Part shown: in pieces, positions 28,398-38,113 of the stretch
Numbering within the stretch: the stretch's first letter is position 1
Layout: every line of letters starts with the position of its first letter
Assembly (NCBI GenBank): GCA_903858015.1
Contig: CAIOGZ010000025.1
Span: 1 to 63,689, forward strand
From: an uncultured cyanobacterium
GTDB taxonomy: Bacteria; Cyanobacteriota; Cyanobacteriia; PCC-6307; Cyanobiaceae
Direction: 5' to 3'
Length of the DNA: 63,689 nt
Translations under genes and position numbers: made by a program
The notes under the pieces: model-generated
What the model saw: only the letters and a program-made list of their open reading frames with translations
What the model was told of the DNA's origin: nothing
Database searches by the model: none

Positions 28398-28772
28398 ATG
28401 GGTTCTCCTGCACCAGCCGCCCCCCCCCGCCCGGAGGAACTGCTGCTGCTGGCCTTGGGGGCCGTTCCCGGCGCCCTGCTGCGCTGGGCCCTGCAGGCCG
28501 ATCCCCTGGCCAACCTGCTGGGTGCTCTGCTGCTGGGCATGGTCTACGGCCTGGAACCAGCCAAGCCCCGGCTGCTGTTGCTGCTGGGCATCGGTTTCTG
28601 CGGTTCACTCACCACCTTCAGTGGCTGGATTTTGGCGCTGACCTCAGCCTTCCATCAACGGTCAGGAGTGATTTTACTTGCTTTACTGCTAGAACTTGCC
28701 GCTGGCATTGTGGTCTTTTGGGTTGGACGTTTACTGGTGCGTCGCAGCAATGCTTGGCCTCGCCGTCGATAG
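28398..28772 (+). CDS. crcB: Fluoride channel protein CrcB, second copy
   Basis: 124 residues. GAVPGALLRWALQADPLANL has the Asn in a shortened loop, and GFCGSLTTFSGWILALT is the filter box. Tandem unequal crcB genes usually encode the two fixed-topology halves of a heterodimeric channel. The 3' end (from about 28650) becomes AT-richer. No fluoride riboswitch was recognisable upstream of the operon. Confidence 0.9.
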   Translation: MGSPAPAAPPRPEELLLLALGAVPGALLRWALQADPLANLLGALLLGMVYGLEPAKPRLLLLLGIGFCGSLTTFSGWILALTSAFHQRSGVILLALLLELAAGIVVFWVGRLLVRRSNAWPRRR

Positions 28773-29109
28773 ATTCATGTCGTTTGGAGCAAGATCGTCC
28801 TGAACCTCCCTTTACCAGAGAAGCCAGTACAAGCAAACCAGCAAGTAGTGTTGAGCAAGCCTAGATTTAGCGGCAATGTGGTCAGCCGCATCGCGTTGCA
28901 GCAGCATCAAAAATAAAACCTTCCAGCCAGGATCAAGCGGCAGGATCCATTTCAAAATCGCAACCGATTGAACGATGAATAAGCATAAAATCCACGCGGC
29001 CTGTAGGCATAGCGGCCACGAGCAAAGTAAAAGAGCTGGCGGTTGGCTGGCCCAGCAAATGCTAAGATGGCTTAGAAGGCTATCCCAGGCTGGTTTTTTT
29101 CCCTGTGGC
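28773..29109. other. 337-bp AT-richer intergenic stretch
   Basis: Lies between crcB and the convergent HD-hydrolase gene. It is clearly lower in GC than its flanks and has no supported gene; an open frame at 28975 runs antisense into the hydrolase and shows nothing familiar. A run of seven T at 29094-29100 could end plus-strand transcription from the crcB operon, but I could not draw a convincing stem before it. Confidence 0.5.
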
Positions 29110-31209
29110 TCAGGCGCTGAATGCCTTGCGAGGCGATATCGGATAAGGAATTCGCCGGTGTCGCATCCGTTTCCACACCCTCACAAAAGCCCTGATAATC
29201 AGTTCTAGTTCGGCCCTGCCAATGCCGCTATCAGCAAGCTGGCCATCCCCCTGACGTGACTCCACAATGCGGCGCACCATGGTGTGAGCTTCCAGTTCGC
29301 TGGTGTTGGGCGGTAGGGAGCGCAGGGCAGCTTCACAGCCATCGGCGAGCATCAAGATGGCGGTTTCGCGGCTGCGCGGGATGGGGCCGTCGTAGCGAAA
29401 GCGTTGCTCGGCTACCGACGGGTCCCGTACCCTGGCCTGATGCAGGAAATAGCCCATTTTCAACGTGCCCTGGTGTTCGGGGATGAAATCGGCCAAGGGC
29501 CGAGGCAGGTGATAGCGGCGGGCGAGCTTGAGGCCCTCATCCACATGGGCCTGAAGAATGGCGGCGCTGGCTAGGGGATCATCGAGTTGCTCGTGGGGGT
29601 TGGGGCTGTCCTCCTGGTTCTCGATGAACCACTGGGGCCCATGCAGTTTGCCGACGTCGTGATAAAGGGCTCCGGTGCGGATTAAATCCACATCGGCTTG
29701 GATCGCCCGCGCTCCCTCCTCCGCCAGCCCACAAATCATCAAGGTGTGCTCAAAAGTTCCGGGGGCTTCGATCGAGAGCCGCCGCAGCAGGGGCCGTTCC
29801 AGATCCGCCAGCTCCAGCAGCCGGGCCCTGGTGAGCAGCCCAAAAAAACTTTCCACCAAGGGGGCCAGCAGCAGGCCCACCATCAGCAGCCCCCCCACCA
29901 GCAGCACCTCGCTGAACAAATCGGGATCGGTGAGCGTTTGGAAGGCTCCACGGCTGGCCGAGGCCCTCAGGTGCTGCAGGGCGGCCTGCAGCACCAGGGC
30001 GCCAAGCGGCAGCAAAACGGCCAGTTGCAGCAACTGGGCCCGGTTGCGCTGCCGCCCCGCTAGCACCGCAGCGCCAGCCGACACCAGGGCCGCCACCACC
30101 AAGCGGGGCTCCAGGCTGGTGGCCAGCGGATACGGCCACAGCAGGCTCGCGACCGCCAACCAGGCCAAACCAGCCGGCGTGCCCAGGCCCTGGGCCAGCA
30201 ACAGGGTCGGTGGCAGCAGCAGCGCCAACGGACTGAGATGGTCGCCGAGCCAGAGCTTGCAGCCCTGCACCACGATCAGCATGCCGAGCGGGAGCAGGGC
30301 CTGCCGCGGCTCCAGGCTGGCCCGCCAGCGCCGCATCACCAGCAGCATCACGCCGCTGGCGGCGAGCGCCTCAATCAGGTGCGCCAGCCAGGGAAGCAAC
30401 AGCGGACGGCGGTTGATCAAGTTGAAATGGTCGAGCACATCAAACGCCTGGGGAGTCACCGCTTCCCCCTGGCGGGTGATCAGATCCCCCTGTTTCACCA
30501 CCAGGGTGGGCAATCCCTGCTGGGTCAGCAATTCCTCAATGCGCCTTTGGGTCAGGAAGGCATCGCTGCGTAGGTTGCTGCGCCCCTGTAGACCCTCGGC
30601 CACCAGGCGGCTGCCGAGGCTCCTAGCTGGGGCCGACAGCGTCTCCAACTGGAGGCTGGCCGCCGTGCGCAGCGCTGGATCGGCCAGGCTGGCCACCACC
30701 CCCTGACTGAGCATGCGAAGCTGGGCCTGGCGCACAGCCCTTTCCCAGCCCAGCAGCGCGGCGGGGGATTGGTTGCGCAGCCAGCGGCTCTCCTCGCCGG
30801 TGAGCTCAATGGCATCGACCCGGTTCTGCTGTTCGCCACCCTGGTCACCACTCTCGCGGCGAACCTGGGCCAGCCGGCGTTCGAGATCGGCCTGAAAGAG
30901 GAGGTTGGCCTGCTCATCAACCACCTGCACCCGGGTGCGGGGGCCCAGCTGGCTGCGGCGGCGCTCTAGGGCAGCACTGTCAATGACGCGGCTATCGCGC
31001 GGAGCCCGCATGGTGAAGGGGGCCGGCAGGCCTGGTCGCAGGCTGGGCTCCACCAGCCAGGGCCAGGTGGAAATCAGGGCCACCAACAGGCAGGAAACCA
31101 GTACGGCGGCCGTGCCAGCACTACGCCATCGCACCAGGGCCTGGCGGGGCTTCTCCTGCCGCAGCAGCTGCCGCCATAGGAGCTTTAGCCGCCTCAGCCC
31201 ATGCGCCAT
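29110..31209 (-). CDS. 7TM-HD phosphohydrolase (PgpH-type cyclic-di-AMP phosphodiesterase family)
   Basis: 699 residues. One N-terminal membrane helix, an extracytoplasmic 7TMR-HDED domain (about 60-260), seven hydrophobic helices (about 270-455) and a C-terminal HD domain. The HD metal motif is intact: [54 protein letters not shown] and [10 protein letters not shown]. This architecture is that of PgpH, which degrades c-di-AMP; c-di-AMP controls osmotic and day-night responses in cyanobacteria. The assignment is by architecture; activity is inferred. Confidence 0.9.
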   Translation of the reverse strand: MAHGLRRLKLLWRQLLRQEKPRQALVRWRSAGTAAVLVSCLLVALISTWPWLVEPSLRPGLPAPFTMRAPRDSRVIDSAALERRRSQLGPRTRVQVVDEQANLLFQADLERRLAQVRRESGDQGGEQQNRVDAIELTGEESRWLRNQSPAALLGWERAVRQAQLRMLSQGVVASLADPALRTAASLQLETLSAPARSLGSRLVAEGLQGRSNLRSDAFLTQRRIEELLTQQGLPTLVVKQGDLITRQGEAVTPQAFDVLDHFNLINRRPLLLPWLAHLIEALAASGVMLLVMRRWRASLEPRQALLPLGMLIVVQGCKLWLGDHLSPLALLLPPTLLLAQGLGTPAGLAWLAVASLLWPYPLATSLEPRLVVAALVSAGAAVLAGRQRNRAQLLQLAVLLPLGALVLQAALQHLRASASRGAFQTLTDPDLFSEVLLVGGLLMVGLLLAPLVESFFGLLTRARLLELADLERPLLRRLSIEAPGTFEHTLMICGLAEEGARAIQADVDLIRTGALYHDVGKLHGPQWFIENQEDSPNPHEQLDDPLASAAILQAHVDEGLKLARRYHLPRPLADFIPEHQGTLKMGYFLHQARVRDPSVAEQRFRYDGPIPRSRETAILMLADGCEAALRSLPPNTSELEAHTMVRRIVESRQGDGQLADSGIGRAELELIIRAFVRVWKRMRHRRIPYPISPRKAFSA

Positions 31210-31268
31210 CAGGCCACGCTAACCCTCCCGCCAGCCGCGCCATGCTGGGAGCTTGCTACAGGAGTCCA

Positions 31269-32180
31269 GTGGCTCTACTTCTAGACGGTCGCAGCTTGGC
31301 CGCCGCGATCGAGCGGCGCTTGGAGGCGGTTGTCGCCACCGGCCTGACCCAGGCCGGTCGCCCCCCCGGCCTGGCTGTGCTGCGGGTTGGCGACGATCCG
31401 GCCAGTGGCGTCTACGTGGCCAACAAGGAAAAGGCCTGCAGTCGGATCGGTATCCGCAACCTCGGAGCCCATCTGGCGGCGACGACCGCCGCGGCCGAGG
31501 TTTTGGCCTGCATCGAGCGGCTCAACGCCGATCCAGCCGTGGATGGCATCCTGCTCCAACTGCCACTGCCGGCGGGTCTGGCGGAGGGTCCGCTGCTGGC
31601 GGCGATCGATGCCGACAAGGACGCCGATGGCCTCCATACCCTCAACCTCGGCCGGCTCCTCAAGGGGGAACCAGGCCCCCGCAGCTGCACCCCGGCCGGG
31701 GTGATGGCCCTGTTGGCGGCGGCGGGGGTGGAGCTGGCCGGCCGGCGGGCCGTGGTGGTGGGCCGCAGCATCCTGGTAGGCCAACCGATGGCGCTGATGC
31801 TCCAGGCCGCCAATGCCACCGTAAGCGTGGCCCATTCCCACACCACCGATCTGGCAACCCTCACCCGCACGGCCGATGTGCTGGTAGTGGCGGCCGGGCG
31901 CCCCCGCATGCTGGGGGCCGAGCATGTCAAACCGGGGGCGGTGGTGGTGGATGTGGGCATCCATCGCCTCGATCCCGATCCCAGCGAAGGCCCCACGGCG
32001 CGGGGAAAGCTCTGCGGTGATGTGCGCTTTGAGGAGGTAGAACCGATCGCGGCCGCCCTTTCGCCGGTGCCCGGCGGCGTCGGACCGATGACGGTCAGCA
32101 TGTTGTTGGTCAACACCGTGGTGGCCTGGTGTCGCCGCCATGGCCTGGATGCCAGCGCCCTCGCCGATCTGCTGGTCTGA
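31269..32180 (+). CDS. folD: Bifunctional methylenetetrahydrofolate dehydrogenase/cyclohydrolase
   Basis: 303 residues from the GTG at 31269 ([20 protein letters not shown]), which has GGAG close upstream; an ATG at 31242 would add nine. It interconverts 5,10-methylene- and 10-formyl-tetrahydrofolate. Motifs: [14 protein letters not shown] (catalytic Lys), [41 protein letters not shown] and [20 protein letters not shown] strong GC hairpin follows the stop. Confidence 0.96.
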   Translation: MALLLDGRSLAAAIERRLEAVVATGLTQAGRPPGLAVLRVGDDPASGVYVANKEKACSRIGIRNLGAHLAATTAAAEVLACIERLNADPAVDGILLQLPLPAGLAEGPLLAAIDADKDADGLHTLNLGRLLKGEPGPRSCTPAGVMALLAAAGVELAGRRAVVVGRSILVGQPMALMLQAANATVSVAHSHTTDLATLTRTADVLVVAAGRPRMLGAEHVKPGAVVVDVGIHRLDPDPSEGPTARGKLCGDVRFEEVEPIAAALSPVPGGVGPMTVSMLLVNTVVAWCRRHGLDASALADLLV

Positions 32181-32201
32181 CCCCAGCGCAGCCGCAACCG
32201 G

Positions 32202-32250
32202 CGGCAGCGGCTGCAGCCCATCCCGTCCGGATCCGCTGCAGCCGCTGCCG
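32202..32250 (+). terminator. Strong 15-bp GC hairpin after folD
   Basis: CGGCAGCGGCTGCAG (32202-32216) pairs perfectly with CTGCAGCCGCTGCCG (32236-32250) around a 19-nt loop, starting 22 bp after the folD stop codon. No T-run follows. It probably marks the folD transcript end or stabilises it. Confidence 0.6.
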
Positions 32251-32305
32251 GCCAGCTTGGGTCGCCATGAGGCTGGAACGAACGGGCTGACAGGAAGACA
32301 GGGCC

Positions 32306-33256
32306 ATGCAAGAGCTGCCGCCACAAGGAACGATTCCGCCAACAGCGCTGCAACGGCCCCTCGCCCTAGCCGATGTGGAAACCCTGCTCCGCCAGCATGG
32401 CGCCGTGATCCGTACTGTTGACAACCACCACTGGCAGATTTGCTGCGGTGAGCGCAGTGGCCTGTGGATGCTGGGTCAATCCCAGCCCCATGCGGGCGGC
32501 CAGCTCGGGGCGGCCGCGCTGGAAAGGCTCCAGCTGGTGCTGCGCCAAACCGGCCTGCTGCGGGAAAGCGAACCCGCCGCTGCGATGCCATCCCTGATGG
32601 GGTCCGCCATCGTTTGGGTGGGTCAAGAGGCCACCCGGATCTACTGGATCAATGACCGCGGCCTAGCCGATGGGTCCCTGCTCTCGCTGGGCCATTGGTT
32701 GCTTGGGGAGATGACCCTGCACCGCTCGCAGCGCTCCGTGCCCTACCTGCGGCGGATCGTGGCCATGCTGGATCGCATCGAGCGCGCCCTGATCGTCAGC
32801 CTCAACCAGGAAATTCCCGAGGCCCTCCGGCCTCGGCCCAGCCAGCGGGCAAGGGCAGCCCGGCCGCCGGATCAGGGCAACTCAGCTTCAGGAGCAGGCT
32901 TGGGCCCAGATCCCCGCCTCGGCGCGGCATCGCCCCTGCCATCCTCTGCAGCCGCTGAGCTTGTCCCCCCGGGGCGCTGGCCAGCCAGCCGGAGCGGCCC
33001 AACGGCGCCCGCCAGCCTGGACGGCACGCCGGTCCCCATGCCACCGCCGAGTGAAGCCCTCTGGCTACCCAGGGGAGCCAGGGGGCCCGAGGCAGCGCAC
33101 GGCAGCCTCGGGCTGTTGACCGCGATCCTGGAGCAGGAACGGCCCGATCTGCTCCGACGGGTGGTGGGGGTGCTCAGCCTCGAAACCGACCAGCTCGATG
33201 ACGCCCTGCTCTTCTCGATCGCCAAGGACTATCTGCTGCTCCCCCCCGGTCGTTAG
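32306..33256 (+). CDS. Unknown two-part protein with proline-rich linker
   Basis: 316 residues, not recognised. Residues 1-170 are globular (VETLLRQHGAVIRTVDNHHW, SAIVWVGQEATRIYWINDRG, RRIVAMLDRIERALIVSLNQ). Residues about 175-265 are low-complexity, rich in Pro, Ala, Ser and Gly. The last 45 residues (GLLTAILEQERPDLLRRVVG, TDQLDDALLFSIAKDYLLLP) form a small helical domain. This looks like a scaffold with two ordered ends. Its neighbours folD and crtE give no functional hint. Confidence 0.7.
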   Translation: MQELPPQGTIPPTALQRPLALADVETLLRQHGAVIRTVDNHHWQICCGERSGLWMLGQSQPHAGGQLGAAALERLQLVLRQTGLLRESEPAAAMPSLMGSAIVWVGQEATRIYWINDRGLADGSLLSLGHWLLGEMTLHRSQRSVPYLRRIVAMLDRIERALIVSLNQEIPEALRPRPSQRARAARPPDQGNSASGAGLGPDPRLGAASPLPSSAAAELVPPGRWPASRSGPTAPASLDGTPVPMPPPSEALWLPRGARGPEAAHGSLGLLTAILEQERPDLLRRVVGVLSLETDQLDDALLFSIAKDYLLLPPGR

Positions 33257-33397
33257 GTTTCGCCCTTTTGGCCCTAGGGGGGAGAGTCTCTGGCCGGGCG
33301 CGGACAGCGACTTGGGATTCAGTCCGTGACTGGTCGCAACGGCAGCCTCAGCGATGGGCCCCCCGCCTGAGAGAATCGCCGCCTACCCAGCAAAGCC

Positions 33398-34321
33398 ATG
33401 ACCGCGGCGGTGAGCACGGCCCAGGACACGGCCCCAGGGTCGTTTGATTTCGTCACCTATCTGGAGGCGACCCGGTTGCGGGTCGAAGCGGCGCTTGATG
33501 CCGCTTTGGCACCGGAGCGACCCGAATCGTTGCGGGAGGCGATGCGCTACTCCCTGCTCGCCGGCGGCAAGCGCCTGCGCCCGATCCTCTGCCTGGCTGC
33601 CTTTGAACTTGCCGGTGGCCAGGGCGATGCCGCCATGCCCACGGCCGTGGCCTTGGAGATGATCCACACCATGTCGCTGATCCATGACGATCTCCCCGCC
33701 ATGGACAACGATGACCTGCGTCGCGGCCGGCCCACCAACCACAAGGTTTACGGCGAAGCCAAAGCGATCTTGGCCGGTGATGCCCTGCTGACCAGGGCTT
33801 TTGAGATGGTGGCGGTGCGCAGCCCGGGGGTTCCCGCCGAGCGCCTCTTGCAGGTGGTGGCGGAGTTGTCCCAGGCATCGGGGGCACCGGGCCTGGTTGG
33901 CGGCCAGGTCGTTGACCTAGAGAGCGAAGGCCAAGCGGTGGATCTCGACACCTTGGAGTACATCCACCTCCACAAAACCGGTGCCCTGCTGCGGGCCTGC
34001 GTGATCAGTGGAGCCCTGGTGGCCGGTGCCCCAGACGAGTTGCAAGCAGCCCTCCACACCTATGCCAGGGGCATCGGCCTGGCCTTCCAGATCATCGACG
34101 ACATCCTCGATCTGACCACTTGCAGCAGCGTGCTTGGCAAAACGGCAGGCAAGGATCTCACCGCTGACAAGAGCACCTATCCCAAACTGCTCGGACTGGA
34201 AGAATCGAGGCGCCGGGCCGATGCTCTGGTCGCTGAAGCCAAGGCCGCCCTCCAACCCTGGCCTGGGCGGGCAGCCCCCCTCCTGGCCCTTGCCGATTAC
34301 ATCACCAGCCGCGACCGATGA
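33398..34321 (+). CDS. crtE: Geranylgeranyl diphosphate synthase
   Basis: 307 residues. [11 protein letters not shown] is the substrate-binding start; [20 protein letters not shown] is the first Asp-rich motif and [11 protein letters not shown] the second. The bulky residues before the first Asp motif fit a C20 product. GGPP feeds carotenoids, chlorophyll phytol and quinones. The stop overlaps the next start by 4 bp, giving an apparent operon crtE, PAP2-like protein, RecD-like helicase. Confidence 0.95.
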   Translation: MTAAVSTAQDTAPGSFDFVTYLEATRLRVEAALDAALAPERPESLREAMRYSLLAGGKRLRPILCLAAFELAGGQGDAAMPTAVALEMIHTMSLIHDDLPAMDNDDLRRGRPTNHKVYGEAKAILAGDALLTRAFEMVAVRSPGVPAERLLQVVAELSQASGAPGLVGGQVVDLESEGQAVDLDTLEYIHLHKTGALLRACVISGALVAGAPDELQAALHTYARGIGLAFQIIDDILDLTTCSSVLGKTAGKDLTADKSTYPKLLGLEESRRRADALVAEAKAALQPWPGRAAPLLALADYITSRDR

Positions 34322-34875
34322 CCCCTTCCATTTCCAGTGATTCTGGCCATCTGCTGCTGATGGTTCGCGACCTGTTGGACAACGCCGTGCTCTGGTGGGG
34401 CCTCGCCGCCTGTGGGGTGGCCCAGCTCGCCAAGCTCGCGGTGGAATTTGTGGTCCACAACCGCTGGCGCCCTGAGGTGCTGTTCGAAACCGGCGGCATG
34501 CCCTCCAGCCATTCCGCCCTGATGACAGGCACCGCCGCTGGCGTCGGTTGGTACCAGGGCTTCCAGGATCCCCTCTTTGCCCTGGCGGCAGCGGTGGGCT
34601 TTGTCGTGCTCTACGACGCCAGCGGGGTGCGGCGGGCCGCCGGTCTAACGGCCGCCCGGGTGAATGCGATCGTGCACGGCCGCGAGCACAGCAACGACAT
34701 CGGCGCAGCGCTCTGGGAGCAGCCGCTGAAGGAAAACATCGGCCACACCAGGCTTGAGGTGTTGGTTGGCAGTTTGATCGGCCCCCTGGTGGCCCTACCG
34801 GGCCTGGCCCTGCTGGGTTCGCCCCTGCACCTGGCGGGCCTGCTCAGCCACACCCTCACCGCCGCTGGGGGTTGA
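34318..34875 (+). CDS. Divergent PAP2 (DUF212) membrane protein
   Basis: 185 residues with hydrophobic segments at about 25-45, 60-100 and 140-180. [20 protein letters not shown] is the divergent acid-phosphatase motif (SH-x-A); [11 protein letters not shown] and [23 protein letters not shown] are the other family marks. In cyanobacteria this gene commonly follows crtE, so a role in isoprenoid-phosphate handling has been suggested; no proof. A start at the ATG at 34357 is also possible. Confidence 0.88.
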   Translation: MTPSISSDSGHLLLMVRDLLDNAVLWWGLAACGVAQLAKLAVEFVVHNRWRPEVLFETGGMPSSHSALMTGTAAGVGWYQGFQDPLFALAAAVGFVVLYDASGVRRAAGLTAARVNAIVHGREHSNDIGAALWEQPLKENIGHTRLEVLVGSLIGPLVALPGLALLGSPLHLAGLLSHTLTAAGG

Positions 34876-36416
34876 GCGCCCAGCGCCGCGGTGGCCCCGC
34901 CGCGTCCAACCTCAACCCAGACCAGCTGACCCCAGACCAACAGGCGGTGGCCACAGCCTTTGCCGCCTGGCTGGCTGCGCCAGCCGATGGCACACCCTTC
35001 GTGCTTAGCGGCTACGCGGGCAGCGGCAAAACCTTTCTCTCCATGCACCTGCTGGCCCAGGTGGAGGCCAAGGGGCTCTGCTGGACGGTGGTGGCTCCAA
35101 CCCACAAGGCCGTGGGGGTGCTGCGCCGCCAGCTGCAGCTGGCCCAGCTGAAGCCCAGTTGGTACCCCTCCACGATTCACCGTCTGCTGCGGCTGAAACT
35201 GAAGCGGCTACGCGACCTCGAACGTTGCGAGCCAACGGAACAAACGGCCCTGGCCCTGGAGCACTTGGGCCTGGTGCTGGTGGATGAGGCCTCCATGGTG
35301 GACAGCGCCCTGCTGGAGATTGCCCTGCGCTGTGCCCATCCCTACCGAACCCGCCTGGTGTTCGTGGGCGATCCAGCCCAGCTGCCACCGGTGGGGGAAG
35401 CCTCGAGCCCGGTGTTCGCCCTGGCCAGGGCCGAGCGGCTGATGCTCAGCCAAGTGGTGCGCCACCAGGGTCCGGTGCTGCGGCTGGCCTCTGGCCTGCG
35501 GGAGGGCAACCTTCCATGCCGGCCCGCTCCGATTTTTGCCCCAATCAGCACGGCCCAGGGCATGGTCTGCGCCCTGGAGCGACGGGCCTGGCTGATCGCG
35601 GCCCAGGAGGCGCTAAGGCGCAGCGCCGCCACCGACAACCCAGACCTGGCCCGCATCCTCTGCTACACCAATCGCTGCCTCGAACAGCTGGTGCCCCTGG
35701 CCCGCCGTGCCCTGCATGGGGCGATGGCCGACCAGCTGCCGGTGCTGCCGGGCGAGTTGCTGATCACCCGCTCCGCCGTGATGGCACCGGCCTGCCGGGC
35801 AGGCGAGGAGGGTGGCGATCCAGGTGGCGAAGAAGCGGACATGGTGCTCGGCTCCAACCGCGAGCTGGTGGTGCGGGATGTAACGCCGGAACGCTGTGAT
35901 CTGGCCGAATTCGGAATCTCAGCCAGCGGCCTGGCGGGCCTCGGGGCGCCCGTGATCGACACGCTCAGCGCCACGGTGGAAACCGGCGCCGGCCAACTCT
36001 GTCTACGCCTGTTGCCGCCGCTCGGCTCGGCCGGTCGCGGTGCCCTCGATGCCGTGCTGGAGCGCCTCCGGCAGCAGGCGCGGCTGGCGGGAAAGCAGGA
36101 AGCTCGCGGCCTGTGGCGGAGCTTTTTTCTATTGCGTGATTCCTTTGCCTGGCTAGGGCCCGCTGCGGTGCTTACGGTGCACCGCAGCCAGGGCAGCACC
36201 TTTGGCGAGGTGTTCGTGGATGCTGATGTGTTTTGGCCCAAGGATCCGCTGCTGCGCCGCCAACTCGTCTATGTGGCGGTCAGTCGGGCCAGCCAATCGG
36301 TTTCGCTCGTGGGTGGGGCAGCTGGCGGCGGCGATCGCGAGGTCTGGGAGCAGTGGTTGCAGGATCGCCAAGGCGCTGGGCCGGGCGGCTTAGCGGCAAG
36401 CTCCGAGCCGCTCTGA
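34872..36416 (+). CDS. RecD-like superfamily 1 DNA helicase
   Basis: 514 residues from a TTG at 34872 that overlaps the preceding stop. Walker A is LSGYAGSGKTFLS, Walker B LVLVDEASMVDSALLE, motif III VFVGDPAQLPPVGE, and the C-terminal motifs are VLTVHRSQGSTFGEVFVDAD and YVAVSRASQS. The domain order is that of RecD/Pif1-like 5'-3' helicases. There is no RecBC partner nearby, so this is the stand-alone form, probably acting in repair or replication restart. The region around 275-315 (APACRAGEEGGDPGGEEADM) looks like an inserted loop. Confidence 0.9.
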   Translation: MSAQRRGGPAASNLNPDQLTPDQQAVATAFAAWLAAPADGTPFVLSGYAGSGKTFLSMHLLAQVEAKGLCWTVVAPTHKAVGVLRRQLQLAQLKPSWYPSTIHRLLRLKLKRLRDLERCEPTEQTALALEHLGLVLVDEASMVDSALLEIALRCAHPYRTRLVFVGDPAQLPPVGEASSPVFALARAERLMLSQVVRHQGPVLRLASGLREGNLPCRPAPIFAPISTAQGMVCALERRAWLIAAQEALRRSAATDNPDLARILCYTNRCLEQLVPLARRALHGAMADQLPVLPGELLITRSAVMAPACRAGEEGGDPGGEEADMVLGSNRELVVRDVTPERCDLAEFGISASGLAGLGAPVIDTLSATVETGAGQLCLRLLPPLGSAGRGALDAVLERLRQQARLAGKQEARGLWRSFFLLRDSFAWLGPAAVLTVHRSQGSTFGEVFVDADVFWPKDPLLRRQLVYVAVSRASQSVSLVGGAAGGGDREVWEQWLQDRQGAGPGGLAASSEPL

Positions 36417-36417
36417 G

Positions 36418-37077
36418 TTAGCCCAACCGCAACCCCTCGATGCCCTGCCAGCCGAAGTAAAAGGCCAAGGCCAGGCTCACCGCAGCCACCAGCAGATCAG
36501 CCCGGTTCAACAACCAGTCCTTGCCCCGCCGCAGGCCTGGCAGCACCCGCTCCCGACCGAGCAGCAGCAAAGCCAATAGGGGCAACAGCAGCAGCAGCGC
36601 CGTGCTGAACGTAAACAGGAAGCCCAAGACCCATTCCTGGCCCCGGCCCAGGCCCGCCGCCAGCAGGTTGCCGCTGGCCTTGGCGTAGAGGAAGAGATCG
36701 TCGGGGCTGGCCACCTGAATCAGGCTGCTCAAGCCGAGCAAAGGCAGCAACGGCAGGGCGCAGATGGCATCCAGCCGGCGACTCCAACCCGGTGGTTCGC
36801 CCTGGTCAGCCGAGCCCAGCAGCTCCCGCAAGCCCACGGCGAGCAGGGCTCCGGCGGCCAGCAGGTCGAGGCCGGTGCGGTGATCACTGCCCTTCTCCAT
36901 GGTCAGCAGCAAACCATGACCGACGCCGAGCATCAGGCCGAGCTCCAGGGCTGAGGTGATCCACCAAGCCAGCACGAACCAGCCGGCGCGGCGCAGGGGA
37001 TCGGGCCCCAGCAGTAGCAACAGCAGAACAACGATGTGGGGAGGGCTGAAGCCAATCGCCAAGGCGAAGCCAGCCAA
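36418..37077 (-). CDS. GAP-family (LysE-like) six-helix membrane protein
   Basis: 219 residues with about six membrane helices and a charged middle loop. FALAIGFSPPHIVVLLLLLL near the N-terminus, with SPPH where GAP/Sap proteins have SPP, and a repeat of small-residue helices identify the family (distant relatives of LysE exporters). Substrate unknown. The only in-frame start is a TTG at 37077, which cuts into the first helix; upstream in-frame codons LNLLTLGSE look native, so translation probably begins earlier at an unusual codon such as CTG or ATT. Confidence 0.7.
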   Translation of the reverse strand: MAGFALAIGFSPPHIVVLLLLLLGPDPLRRAGWFVLAWWITSALELGLMLGVGHGLLLTMEKGSDHRTGLDLLAAGALLAVGLRELLGSADQGEPPGWSRRLDAICALPLLPLLGLSSLIQVASPDDLFLYAKASGNLLAAGLGRGQEWVLGFLFTFSTALLLLLPLLALLLLGRERVLPGLRRGKDWLLNRADLLVAAVSLALAFYFGWQGIEGLRLG

Positions 37078-38113
37078 TTCACTGCCAAGGGTGAGGAGGT
37101 TCAGAATTGCACCGCCATGGCTTGGAAATCTGCAGACATTGGATGATGATCTCGGCTTGTATTGGATGAAAATTACAGGAGCGCCTGACTGCAGCTCCAG
37201 CTTCAGATGCCTCCGCTAGTTCGTCGATCGCTGCGACGGCCTGCAGGCGCAGGGCCGCAGGGGCTGAATCGCCAGCCAGCCATCCCATCCGCCCCACTCC
37301 GACAACCTACCGCCAAACCTCAAAATTAGCTTGACAAGATAACATCGGCGAAGCGCATCCTTAATCAAGAACAGGCCAATACTCAAGACCAGATCCTCGG
37401 AAAAGACTAGATTATAGCAAGGCCAATCCCGCAAGCCCCCTGGTTCGTCAGCGCCAGTTGAACGACGCCAGATAATATGCAATTTACCCGCAAGCTTGCT
37501 CGTGAAGTCTATTCGTGACCTTGATTCGTGGAACCGAACGAACTGAGAGCCGAGTGGAAAATGCCCACACGCATGGGATAATCATTCAGCAGAACCACAG
37601 CCAATTTGCTTCAGTCTAGTGGCATCCGCCAAAAGCTATGCACAGCAACATTCTTAAAGCCTTACCAGTCAGCCCAGCGATGCAGGCAACGAATCTGGCC
37701 GGCAGCCTCCACCCCACCGGCACGCTGAATGGGGGGCAACCCAACCGCGACCTAGAACATGTTAAGTTTGAGAGACTCAGACAAGCCGCATTGACAGCAT
37801 TCGGACAGGCCCAAACAGTGATTTGCGCTCCAGGCCGATTGTATTGGTGCAAGATTCGCATATCCTGATTCTCCTAAATTATGACCTCAGACACCTGGTC
37901 GAGCTTCCTGCGTTGGTGGCATGTGAGCTTTCAAGACGTTAGCGCCATGTTTACTTGGCTGCAACTGCGTCGCCCCATCATTCACGACAAAGCCTATCTT
38001 GAGAAGATTACGGAGGCAGATAGCCAGCAGCTGGCCCAACTTGATTGCTCTAGCGATGCCCAGACAAAAGCTGCAACGCCTAATTCAAAAAATCAAGCTG
38101 CACAAGTTTAAGC
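37078..38113. other. 1-kb lower-GC stretch without a convincing gene
   Basis: The longest gene-free stretch here, lower in GC than both flanks from about 37310 to 38110. Open frames of 76-81 codons at 37638 (plus), 37881 (plus) and 37616 (minus) show no known domain. The frame at 37881 has some protein-like residues (SSFLRWWHVSFQDVSAMFTW, KAYLEKITEADSQQLAQL), so a small or decayed gene is possible. It may be an old insertion site or hold a small RNA. Confidence 0.6.

Noticed and set aside
28975..29208. 77-residue open frame between crcB and the HD-hydrolase gene
   Set aside because: Its last third is antisense to the hydrolase, and the composition is not protein-like.
37638..37868. Possible GHMP-kinase remnant (CAPGRL word)
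   Set aside because: The match is only a few residues and no other motif of the family is present.
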